Below are positions 27,301 through 34,668 of a DNA stretch of 64,000 nt, piece by piece. Both the position numbers and the translations under genes were made by a program. The notes under the pieces are model-generated. The model did no database searches and was not told the origin of the DNA. It saw only the letters and a program-made list of their open reading frames with translations. Positions within the stretch are counted from its first letter, which is position 1; each line of letters opens with the position of its first letter. The stretch comes from Tistrella bauzanensis. Lineage in GTDB: Bacteria; Pseudomonadota; Alphaproteobacteria; Tistrellales; Tistrellaceae. The stretch spans positions 1 through 64,000 of the forward strand of contig NZ_BMDZ01000027.1 in NCBI RefSeq assembly GCF_014636235.1, in the 5' to 3' direction.

Positions 27301-28868
27301 CGTTCCCGCTGGATGTGGCCCAGCCGGCGCGGCATCGCGCCGTGGCGCTGGACCCGCGCTATGCCGTCAACGAGATTGAATTCGACATCAGCCCGGTGGT
27401 TGCGGGCTATGACAAGTCGAACTGGTTGAGCTTCGTGCGGGTGTTCGACCAGCACCCGCCCGACGCCTTCACCGCCGATCTGGGCGCGCCGCTGGTGCCG
27501 GTGCCGCTGCGCGCCTATCCGGACCTGCCGGCGCTGGTCTCGCAGCAGGCGTTGACCGCCGACAACCCGACCACGGTCGAGGCTGCGGTGCACTGGTCCT
27601 ATGTCTTCACCTACACCCATCAGAGCGCCGCGCAGGACCAGATCCATATCGAGCTGGAATTCAACCGCCAGCCCGAAATGGCCCTGCGGATGGGCATCGA
27701 CGACGACACGCTGTTCGCGGCACTGGCCCAGTATGGTTCGGCGAGCGATACGCTGTGGCAGATCCTGGCCGGGCTTCAGGGGCCGGACGCGACCGCGGCG
27801 AACACGGTGCTCGCCAACACGCTCGGCACCTATGCCGATCTGGCGACACGGATTTCCGGGCTGTGGTCGGCCTGGTGGGGTGTCGGCAGTTGTGACGAGA
27901 TGGTCGCGGCACAGGGCGCCATCCGGCCGGCCAATACCGGGCTGGTGCATCCGTCGCGCACCGCCGCCGGCGCCCGGCGTCTGGCGGCACAGATCCGCGC
28001 CGCCAATGGCATGGATGCGGCGACGGGCGCGGATGAGGCGCTCACCGTCGGCGCGCCGCATGAATTCTATCACTATCTGGCGACGCTCGATGCCGGGGTG
28101 GTGACGGTTCAGGGCGTGGATATCGACGTCTATCTGACCCTGACCCTGCAACAGCTCGATGCCGATGGCAGCATCGCCTGGCCGGAGATCACCGTGATCC
28201 GCGACGACGGCGTGGCGGTGGCGCTGACCGGTGCCGAGCCCGGCGCCACCAGCCGGGTCTACAGCTTCCCGACCGACGACCCCGACAAGCTGGTGCCGGC
28301 CTTCACCCGGCTCGGCTTCCGCTACACCATCGGCGGCCTGCACATCGCCCATTACCAGAACGCCAATGCCGGGGTGTCGGTGATCCGCAATGCGCAATTG
28401 CTGGGCACCGGCGGGCCGGATACCTGTTCCGCCTTCATCTATCGCACGCCGCAGCTTGGCTTCCCCGAACCGCTGGTGCCGCTGATCACCATCGACAAGC
28501 GCCTGGCCATCGGCACCTGGACCACCGATCCCGCCACCAACCCGCTGACGGCGGTGTTCAACGCCATGTTCGACAACGACCCGGCCGGCCGCGAAATCGC
28601 GGTGGCCGCGCGCTATGGCTATGCGCTGGTGCCGGGCGAGACACCGATCGAAACCTTCCTGCCGGTGGCCCTGCACCCGCGCTATACCTATGATCAGGCA
28701 ACCACGGTTCAGGGCATCATCACCGCGGTGGAAAGCTGGGCCAGCGCCGCCCAGCCGGTCACCACCGGCGGCTTGTGGGGCTTCGGCATCAGCATGTATT
28801 CCAGCACCGACCCGGCGCTCGACCGGCCGCTGCTGGAACTGCAACGGCTGGTCTCGCCGATCGCGTGA
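24348..28868 (+). CDS. Large modular protein with LysM-like repeats, 1506 aa
   Basis: Last gene of the large operon. ATG 24348 is preferred to GTG 24345 because GAAGGAG lies about ten bases upstream; it overlaps the previous stop. Residues 60-660 contain degenerate LysM-like units, each with a helix, an Asn-containing turn and an xxAGxxLxLP end, for example near 443-500, 555-590 (TPADLVARYGVDATLVLSAN) and 596-645. Residues 700-1506 are a large non-repetitive region with the aromatic-rich strand VHWSYVFTYTHQSAAQDQ near residue 1080 and several Gln/Trp-rich segments. No signal peptide is visible. The related module content of this protein and its 2548-residue neighbour suggests that they are partners. 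Function unknown; a glycan-binding or structural particle role is inference. Confidence 0.7.
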   Translation: MSAAMTVTADAAMPGSVDMTVGYTDPVIGVAAWPVTTASWAIQPPAEGQSGAVLAMRVAMQPGGLVPPPVAAGDAAAATATDIASRFGAVWYQVMQPDMQVVLSTALNQPAGGDPVALPTTISGLRAHVSGCYAFSAAAASFAAAFADPAVTATLADVVDHYGLDWQALGLAAGERLLGSLLVLPESGLLVPSFAVFQAGGTVAALVPAPLDPAAVLGDDDNIVLPLNPGSELVVPSAERAQPEDGLPLADLALALNITLASLVTANADRPGLLAPGFVFSAQGIEVEVPATGEPGADATFEDIALAFTENGVPFDAVMAAGSSAETLGMFRSGVTLTVDRQIIAAGWTLATNTTTIDATTLAGLNTATIDLFPAGVPLFLKADAVTGLDTAPLGATARAYAIEPGDLLRHNAGLAPMTPAPDGSAGLPVAGLAAWSLDPADLRIPYRIPGGQTMTAIAALFLAASTADGITPEQALTQANRALPGTVAGGRTITVSGQPLATEAGDSFDDVIARADPPVTIIDFADAIADDPLALAAGGLLLCPPAVLDAAGPATPADLVARYGVDATLVLSANAATPGVIAAGVTLKPSPVADTPTIVTAAADSMNAILHRFAAAGIAVTIGDVVQGNPDTAFLAAGAQLLLPPVDTTLTAAFGEGGWQVPGVIFPLRSWVTLARNPDLVDPAFRGTDAVPGPVVQEASPLAAARSATPERQENGAVTLDVFAAAIEEVIEGLKLATGRVLSAERDPSPTDIWAVSFIDPGGITQVDIAPTSELEGVEGKQPFSFALRPLSNTLEAESGVEIRTLDPATGQWGDTRILDYQGVDLEVWARAWLSGMDLICTAPYAAPAYRVAPSALEQLLAAKKLLACAVADGLSPVLVEQEENGGEIGGAAWTAAREVLYQRLLNQLGPAYDTTAILQFTATVTAPTEAATARLSGAGRLDPLNEAARRQRAAAGDDPDAWRVSQLGNAKTWLADTTSGTVSFPLDVAQPARHRAVALDPRYAVNEIEFDISPVVAGYDKSNWLSFVRVFDQHPPDAFTADLGAPLVPVPLRAYPDLPALVSQQALTADNPTTVEAAVHWSYVFTYTHQSAAQDQIHIELEFNRQPEMALRMGIDDDTLFAALAQYGSASDTLWQILAGLQGPDATAANTVLANTLGTYADLATRISGLWSAWWGVGSCDEMVAAQGAIRPANTGLVHPSRTAAGARRLAAQIRAANGMDAATGADEALTVGAPHEFYHYLATLDAGVVTVQGVDIDVYLTLTLQQLDADGSIAWPEITVIRDDGVAVALTGAEPGATSRVYSFPTDDPDKLVPAFTRLGFRYTIGGLHIAHYQNANAGVSVIRNAQLLGTGGPDTCSAFIYRTPQLGFPEPLVPLITIDKRLAIGTWTTDPATNPLTAVFNAMFDNDPAGREIAVAARYGYALVPGETPIETFLPVALHPRYTYDQATTVQGIITAVESWASAAQPVTTGGLWGFGISMYSSTDPALDRPLLELQRLVSPIA

Positions 28869-28895
28869 GCCGGCGGGCGGCACACATTGAGGACG

Positions 28896-28923
28896 CCACA
28901 CCGTGCCGGCCGGCGCGGTGTGG
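28896..28923 (+). terminator. Hairpin after the large operon
   Basis: Perfect 8-bp stem CCACACCG (28896-28903) with CGGTGTGG (28916-28923) around a GC-rich 12-nt loop that contains GCCGGC. It lies 28 bp after the last stop codon. There is no poly-T tail, so termination may be Rho-assisted. Confidence 0.5.
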
Positions 28924-28980
28924 CTCCCTCATATCCCCCACCAGGCTCGCGCGGCACTCCGGCGGATCGACCGGATGTCT

Positions 28981-29009
28981 CTGGCATTGTCGGATTTATT
29001 GATTATATT
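28981..29009 (+). promoter_or_regulatory. Promoter of the ParDE pair
   Basis: CTGGCA (28981-28986), a 17-bp spacer and TATATT (29004-29009) lie in a clearly AT-richer patch. An inverted repeat AGACA (29012-29016) and TGTCT (29024-29028) follows immediately and is a candidate operator for autoregulation by the antitoxin. GGAG near 29029 precedes ATG 29041. Confidence 0.55.
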
Positions 29010-29040
29010 GAAGACAGATGCCTTGTCTGGAGCCTATGCC

Positions 29041-29301
29041 ATGTCTCGCACCACAACCATGACCGTCCGGCTCAGCGGCGCGTTGAGCGATTTCGTCGCG
29101 GCGAATGTCGGCGAGGACGGATCGTATGAGAATATCAGCGAATATGTCCGCGATCTGATCCGGCGTGACAAGGAGCGCGCGGAAGCGGCCGCCTTCGACC
29201 GCCTGAAGGCGGAACTGACCCACGTCTTCGCGGCCCCGGACGAGAGCTACAAGCCGCTCAGCGCCGCCGATGTCATCGCGCGCAACCAGACCGCCGAATG
29301 A
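29041..29301 (+). CDS. parD: ParD-like antitoxin
   Basis: 86-residue antitoxin of the ribbon-helix-helix type. The N-terminal strand MTVRLSGALSDFV and the helices through SYENISEYVRDLIRRDKE fit the ParD DNA-binding fold; the acidic/hydrophobic C-terminal half should wrap the toxin. ATG 29041 is chosen over the frame opening at 28903 because the promoter, inverted repeat and ribosome-binding site all lie between the two. The next gene overlaps by ATGA and encodes a ParE-type toxin, the usual order. Such modules are autoregulated by the antitoxin-toxin complex. The position between two large accessory blocks, directly before a methyltransferase-helicase-nuclease module, fits a mobile or defence-rich segment. 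Confidence 0.85.
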   Translation: MSRTTTMTVRLSGALSDFVAANVGEDGSYENISEYVRDLIRRDKERAEAAAFDRLKAELTHVFAAPDESYKPLSAADVIARNQTAE

Positions 29302-29609
29302 CGGTCCGCATCCAGGAGGCGGCATCCCTCCGGCTCGACGACATATACCGCTATACACGAAGCCGGTGGGGCAAGGCGCAGGCGGATCACTATATCACCG
29401 GTATGTTCCAGGCTTTTGAGGCGATCGAGCGCCATGGCGTCCGCTCAAGACCGGTGCCGGCGGAATTCGGCGTCGACGGCTATTATTTCCGGTATGAACG
29501 ACATGTCGTGTATTGGCGGCGGCTGCGCAATGGCGATATCGGCATCGTGACGATCCTGCATGAACGCATGCACCAGATGGCGCGCTTCAAGGATGATGCG
29601 CCGGAATAG
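29298..29609 (+). CDS. parE: ParE-like toxin
   Basis: 103-residue RelE/ParE-superfamily toxin. Visible family features are the N-terminal strand and helix pair (EAASLRLDDIYRYTRSRWG), the central FEAIERHGVRSRPVP stretch, and the late strands YFRYERHVVYWRR and IGIVTILHERMHQMARF. ParE members inhibit DNA gyrase whereas RelE members cleave mRNA; the sequence fits ParE better, but the target is inferred. Full length for the family, with no disruption. It overlaps the antitoxin gene by four bases. A 173-bp gap without a gene follows; it ends with a strong GGAGGGG ribosome-binding site for the methyltransferase. Confidence 0.85.
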   Translation: MTVRIQEAASLRLDDIYRYTRSRWGKAQADHYITGMFQAFEAIERHGVRSRPVPAEFGVDGYYFRYERHVVYWRRLRNGDIGIVTILHERMHQMARFKDDAPE

Positions 29610-29782
29610 CTGATGGCTGGCGGCGAGGTCGGCATGGATCGCCGCGAGAAGATGTCTCGGCGCTTTCACCATCATGCCAACTCAGCCCATGACAACCCGC
29701 CCCGGATCATGTAGCAGAACAGGCGGCCCATAGGGCGCCACCCATACGGTGCCGGTATGTCTGTCAGGGTTGGAGGGGTTGC

Positions 29783-32545
29783 ATGAACGCGGTCGAGATC
29801 GAGGAAGCGGTATCGGAACTGGCCGGCGCACCGTTTGACGCCACGGAATTCCCCTTCGCCTTCCTTCAGGCCTTCGGCATGAAGGAGACCACGATCAAGC
29901 GGCTGCGCAAGGGCGATTCCAACGCATCCGACGTGGCCGGTGGCGTGCTTCAGCGCAACAATATTCACATCGCGACCTGTGCGGCCGGTATGGTGGACGC
30001 CACCTTCCAGGCGCTGCGCCACAGCCCGAAGACCACCTCGGCGCGGGCGAAATTCATTCTGGCGACCGATGGCCAGACGGTTGCGGCCGAAGATCTGATC
30101 AGCGGCGAGACCATCGCCCCCGACTATCCGAAACTCGCCGAGCATTTCGCCTTCTTCCTGCCGCTGGCCGGGATTTCGACGGTCAAGGAGATCCGCAACA
30201 ACCCGGTCGACGTGAAGGCGACCGGGCGGCTGAACAAGCTGTATCTGGAACTGCTGAAGGACAATCCCGACTGGGCGCTGGACGCGCGGCGCCCGGCGCT
30301 GAACCAGTTGATGGCGCGGCTGATCTTCTGCTTCTTCGCCGAGGATACCGGCATCTTCCTGCCGCAATTGTTCACCCGCACCATCGAACAGATGAGCGAC
30401 AGCCGCTCTGGCAACACCCATGAGGTGCTGGCCGAGCTGTTCCGCGCCATGGACACCCCGCCCGCGCGGCGCGCCGCCGGCCGCTTCCGGCCCTGGGCCG
30501 ACCAGTTCCCTTACGTGAATGGCGGGCTGTTCACCGATGCCACCGATGTGCCGCGCTTCAGCCGGCTGGCGCGGTCTTATCTGCTGCGCGCCGGCGAATT
30601 GAACTGGCAGGAGATCAACCCCGATATCTTTGGATCGATGATCCAGGCGGTGGCCGATGATGCCGAGCGTGGCGCGCTGGGCATGCATTACACCAGCGTG
30701 CCCAATATCCTGAAGGTGCTGAACCCGCTGTTCCTGGACGATCTGCGCGACCAGCTTGCCGCCGCGGCCGACAACACCCGCAAGCTGCGCAACCTGCGCC
30801 GGCGCCTTGCCCGCATCCGGGTGTTCGATCCCGCCTGCGGTTCCGGCAATTTTCTGGTCATCGCCTATAAGGAGATGCGGGCGATCGAGCACCAGATCGT
30901 CCAACGCACCGGCGACGCGCCGAAAAGCGTGATCCGGCTTGAGAACTTCTTCGGCATCGAGATCAAGAACTTCGCGGTCGAAATCGCCCGTCTGGCACTG
31001 CTGATCGCCGAATTCCAGGCCGATTGCGTCTATATCAGCCAGCACGAGGCCCGCGCCATGGTGCTGCCCCTGCACCGCACCGGCCAGATCCACGCCGGCA
31101 ACGCCCTGCGCATGAACTGGCTGGAGGTCTGCCCGCCGCCGGCGAAGACGGTGGTGGTGGAGCAGGATCTGGCGGGACCGACCGGGCGGTTGGCCTTGGA
31201 GGATAACGGCCTGGCGGATGGTGGCGAGGTGGAGACTTATATTTGTGGGAATCCGCCTTACGTTGGCGACAAAAAGCAATCCGCCCTCCAGAAATCCGAC
31301 ATGGGATTTCTGTTCTCCCATAGAACAAATCGATGGAGATCGTTTGATTATATCGCAGGATTTATATTCAGTGCTGCAAACTATACTTCTGTTTGTGATT
31401 TTTCCTCGTCTGCTCTTGTTTCCACTAATTCTATCTGCCAAGGAATGCAGGTTGCGCAGTTTTGGCCCCTAGTACTCGATCGCATCCGTATTTCCTTTGC
31501 TGTTTTATCTTTCAAATGGTCAAATTTGGCTTCAAATAACGCTGGCGTTACCTGTGTTATCGTTGGCCTATCTGCGCATTCCGTGAGGAACAAAATACAG
31601 ATATTTGACGGAGAGATATCACGAGAAGTAGAAAACATCTCACCCTATCTCACAGCCGGCCCTTCCGTCTATGTTGAGGCTAGATCAAAGCCAATATCCA
31701 TGGTCTCGGAGATGCTTTTAGGAAATTTCGCCAAAGATGGTGGACATCTACTCGTAGGGCATGACAGCTTGCCTACTTTAGATTTAATTGCAGCTAAATT
31801 TATAAGACCTATATTTGGAGCCCAAGAATTCATTCGAGGACTAAAAAGGTACTGTTTCTGGATTGATGACCTTATGGTAAATACAGCAGTCAAAAGCCCA
31901 TTGATCGCCGATCGCCTTCGTAAAGTATCTGAGACGCGAAGAAATAGCTCAAAAAGAGAGACTGTAGCGTGGGGCGATCGCCCACATCGATTCGTAGAGA
32001 TTCGGTCGCCGCAATACAGACGCGCGATAATAATTCCTCGCGTAAGTTCAGAAGAGAGGGCCTATTTACCCGCCGGACTCTTGACAGATAGGGCAATAAT
32101 TACCGAAGCATTTGGAATTTACGATGGTCCACAATGGAATTTGGCAATCATTGTATCACGTGTACACCTCGTCTGGATCGCCACCGTCTGCGGCAAGATG
32201 AAAACCGACTTCCGCTACTCCAACACCCTCGGCTGGAACACCTTCCCGGTCCCCAAGCTCACCGAGCAGAACAAGGCCGATCTCACGCGCTGTGCTGAGA
32301 ATATCCTGCTGGTTCGCGAGGGGCATTTCCCCGCGACCATCGCCGAGTTGTATGATCCGGAGAAGATGCCCGATGATCTGCGCCGGGCGCATGACGAGAA
32401 TGACGAGGTGCTGGAGCGGATCTATATCGGCCGCCGGTTCCGCAACGACACCGAGCGGCTGGAAAAGCTGTTCGATCTGTATACGAAAATGACCGCCGAT
32501 ACGCCGCGGCCGAAGAAGAAGACCAAAGGGAGCAGCGCCGCATGA
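29783..32545 (+). CDS. MmeI-like N6-adenine DNA methyltransferase with exchanged TRD
   Basis: 920-residue class I SAM-dependent DNA methyltransferase. The N-terminal 330 residues match the MmeI/type IIL family layout (KFILATDGQTVAAEDL, HFAFFLPLAGIST, LIFCFFAEDTGIF), but I see no PD-ExK nuclease motif there. SAM-binding motif I is FDPACGSGNFL at residues 348-358, and catalytic motif IV is NPPY at 490-493, which indicates adenine N6 methylation. Residues about 485-790 form the specificity region, encoded by 31235-32160, which is strikingly AT-rich compared with both flanks and still in frame. The C-terminal 120 residues return to host-like GC. ATG 29783 follows GGAGGGG closely. The stop overlaps the helicase start. 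Together with the helicase and GIY-YIG genes it forms a restriction-type module in which the nuclease is a separate protein. Confidence 0.9.
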   Translation: MNAVEIEEAVSELAGAPFDATEFPFAFLQAFGMKETTIKRLRKGDSNASDVAGGVLQRNNIHIATCAAGMVDATFQALRHSPKTTSARAKFILATDGQTVAAEDLISGETIAPDYPKLAEHFAFFLPLAGISTVKEIRNNPVDVKATGRLNKLYLELLKDNPDWALDARRPALNQLMARLIFCFFAEDTGIFLPQLFTRTIEQMSDSRSGNTHEVLAELFRAMDTPPARRAAGRFRPWADQFPYVNGGLFTDATDVPRFSRLARSYLLRAGELNWQEINPDIFGSMIQAVADDAERGALGMHYTSVPNILKVLNPLFLDDLRDQLAAAADNTRKLRNLRRRLARIRVFDPACGSGNFLVIAYKEMRAIEHQIVQRTGDAPKSVIRLENFFGIEIKNFAVEIARLALLIAEFQADCVYISQHEARAMVLPLHRTGQIHAGNALRMNWLEVCPPPAKTVVVEQDLAGPTGRLALEDNGLADGGEVETYICGNPPYVGDKKQSALQKSDMGFLFSHRTNRWRSFDYIAGFIFSAANYTSVCDFSSSALVSTNSICQGMQVAQFWPLVLDRIRISFAVLSFKWSNLASNNAGVTCVIVGLSAHSVRNKIQIFDGEISREVENISPYLTAGPSVYVEARSKPISMVSEMLLGNFAKDGGHLLVGHDSLPTLDLIAAKFIRPIFGAQEFIRGLKRYCFWIDDLMVNTAVKSPLIADRLRKVSETRRNSSKRETVAWGDRPHRFVEIRSPQYRRAIIIPRVSSEERAYLPAGLLTDRAIITEAFGIYDGPQWNLAIIVSRVHLVWIATVCGKMKTDFRYSNTLGWNTFPVPKLTEQNKADLTRCAENILLVREGHFPATIAELYDPEKMPDDLRRAHDENDEVLERIYIGRRFRNDTERLEKLFDLYTKMTADTPRPKKKTKGSSAA
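31235..32160 (+). other. AT-rich specificity-domain segment of foreign origin
   Basis: Within the methyltransferase gene, the composition shifts abruptly just before the NPPY codons and returns to high GC at the codons for VHLVWIATVCGKMK. Codons such as ATA, TTA, AGA and AAA, rare elsewhere in the window, are frequent here. The frame is intact. This is the position of the target-recognition domain in this family, so a recombinational swap of DNA specificity is the likely reason. Confidence 0.85.
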
Positions 32546-34668
32546 GCACCGGGACGATCACCGGCATCGCCGCCGCCATCGCCGACGACGCCAACCCCAC
32601 CAACCGGCGCAGCCTGCCGGCGGTGTCGATCACCACCGCCCAGACCGGCGTGTCGACCCGCGCCAATGAGATGGGCATGCGGCCGATGCAGGAGCGGGTT
32701 TATGCCCATCGCGGCGAACAATATCTGCTGATCAAATCGCCGCCGGCCTCGGGCAAGTCGCGGGCCTTGATGTTCATAGCGCTCGACAAGCTGCGCAATC
32801 AGGGGCTGCGGCAGGCGATCATCGTTGTGCCGGAACGGTCGATCGGCGGCAGCTTCGCCGACGAACCGCTGACCCGATATGGCTTCTGGGCCGACTGGGT
32901 GGTGCGGCCGCAATGGAATCTGTGCAACGCCCCCGGCATCGATGAGGCACGGGTGGCGAAAAGCAAGGTCAAGGCGGTGGCGGCGTTTCTGGCCAGCGGC
33001 GATGCGGTGCTGGTCTGCACCCATGCCACCTTCCGCTTCGCGGTGGAGGAACTGGGCATCGCCGCCTTCGACGACCGGCTGATCGCGGTGGATGAATTCC
33101 ACCATGTCAGCAGCAATCCCGACAATGTGCTGGGCCAGCAGCTTGGCGCCTTCATCGCCCGGGACCGGGTGCATCTGGTGGCGATGACCGGATCCTATTT
33201 CCGTGGCGATGCCGTGGCGGTGCTGGCGCCCCAGGACGAGGCCCGCTTCGAGACCGTCACCTATACCTATTACGAACAGTTGAACGGCTATGACTATCTG
33301 AAGGCGCTGGATATCGGCTATTTCTTCTACACCGGCCGCTATCTCGACGCGATCACCCGGGTTCTGGACCCGGCGCTGAAGACCATCGTTCATATTCCCA
33401 GCGTCAATTCGCGCGAAAGCACCCGCGACAAGCACCGCGAGGTCGACGCGATCATGGAGGCGCTGGGCACCTGGAAGGGGCTCGACCCGGCAACCGGCTT
33501 TCATCTGATCGAACGGCCGGATGGCCGGATGATCAAGGTGGCCGATCTGGTCGATGACGATCCGGCCAAGCGCGACAAGGTGGCGGCGGCGCTGAAAAGC
33601 CCGGCCGCGCGCCAGGACCGCGACTTTGTCGACATCATCATCGCCCTGGGCATGGCCAAGGAAGGCTTCGACTGGATCTGGTGCGAACACGCGCTGACGG
33701 TGGGCTATCGGTCCAGCCTGACCGAGATCATCCAGATCATCGGCCGCGCCACCCGCGACGCGCCGGGCAAGACCCATGCCCGCTTCACCAATCTGATCGC
33801 CGAACCCGATGCCGATGAAACCCTGGTGGCCGACGCGATCAACGACACGCTGAAGGCGATCGCCGCCAGCCTGCTGATGGAACAGGTGCTGGCGCCGCGT
33901 TTTGAATTCACGCCCAAAAATGCCGGTGCCCGGGAGGATTTCGACTATGGCCCCGGCGGCTATGTCGAGGGCCGCACTAATATCGGCTTCAGCGAGGCAT
34001 CGGGCCAGTTCCATTTCGAGATCAACGGCCTGATCACACCGCGCAGCCCCGAGGCGACCCGGATCTGCCGTGAGGATCTGAACGAGGTGATCACCGCCTT
34101 CGTGCAGGACAAGACCGCGCTGGAACGCGGCCTGTTCGATCGCGACGACACCCTGCCCGAGGAACTGACCCAGGCCCGGATGGGCAAGATCGTCCGCGAC
34201 CGCTATCCCGATCTGGACGGCGAGGATCATGAAGCGATCCGCCAGCACGCCATCGCCGCGCTGAACCTGACCCAGCACGGCAAGGCGCTGGCCGAACGCG
34301 GCACCGCCAGCGACGCCACCCGCGCCAACACCGCGCTGATCGACGGCGTGCGCCTGATCGCCATGGATGTGCGCGACCTGGATATCGACCTGATCGACCG
34401 GATCAACCCGTTCGATGCCGCCTATGCCGTGCTGGCCAAGGCGATGGACGAGGCGACGCTGCGGCAGGTGCAGGCAGTGATCCGCGCCCGGCGGGTGAGC
34501 ATTCCATATGACGAGGCCCGCGAATTGGCCTTGCGGGCGTTGAAATTCAAACAGGAACGCGGCAGGGTGCCCGACATCACCGCACAGGATGCCTGGGAAC
34601 GACGCATGGCCGAGGGCGTCGCCGCCCTGGCCCGCTATCGCGCGCAGCAGCAGGCAAAGAATGGCTGA
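32542..34668 (+). CDS. DEAD/DEAH-type SF2 helicase
   Basis: 708-residue superfamily 2 helicase or translocase. Walker A is SPPASGKSR (Lys72), motif II is DEFHH (184-188), motif III is TGSY, and motif VI is QIIGRATR (398-405). The C-terminal 300 residues are charged and helical without a recognised nuclease. The start overlaps the methyltransferase stop (ATGA), and the stop overlaps the start of the GIY-YIG gene by eight bases, so the three proteins are surely co-translated. In known restriction systems such a protein moves DNA to the nuclease; here that is inference from context. An alternative is a phage-DNA sensing ATPase of a defence complex. Confidence 0.88.
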   Translation: MSTGTITGIAAAIADDANPTNRRSLPAVSITTAQTGVSTRANEMGMRPMQERVYAHRGEQYLLIKSPPASGKSRALMFIALDKLRNQGLRQAIIVVPERSIGGSFADEPLTRYGFWADWVVRPQWNLCNAPGIDEARVAKSKVKAVAAFLASGDAVLVCTHATFRFAVEELGIAAFDDRLIAVDEFHHVSSNPDNVLGQQLGAFIARDRVHLVAMTGSYFRGDAVAVLAPQDEARFETVTYTYYEQLNGYDYLKALDIGYFFYTGRYLDAITRVLDPALKTIVHIPSVNSRESTRDKHREVDAIMEALGTWKGLDPATGFHLIERPDGRMIKVADLVDDDPAKRDKVAAALKSPAARQDRDFVDIIIALGMAKEGFDWIWCEHALTVGYRSSLTEIIQIIGRATRDAPGKTHARFTNLIAEPDADETLVADAINDTLKAIAASLLMEQVLAPRFEFTPKNAGAREDFDYGPGGYVEGRTNIGFSEASGQFHFEINGLITPRSPEATRICREDLNEVITAFVQDKTALERGLFDRDDTLPEELTQARMGKIVRDRYPDLDGEDHEAIRQHAIAALNLTQHGKALAERGTASDATRANTALIDGVRLIAMDVRDLDIDLIDRINPFDAAYAVLAKAMDEATLRQVQAVIRARRVSIPYDEARELALRALKFKQERGRVPDITAQDAWERRMAEGVAALARYRAQQQAKNG

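Noticed and set aside
1895..28868. Contractile injection system or Tc-toxin locus
   Set aside because: No sheath, tube, baseplate, AAA+ ATPase, TcB/TcC-type Rhs shell or spike protein could be recognised among the products.
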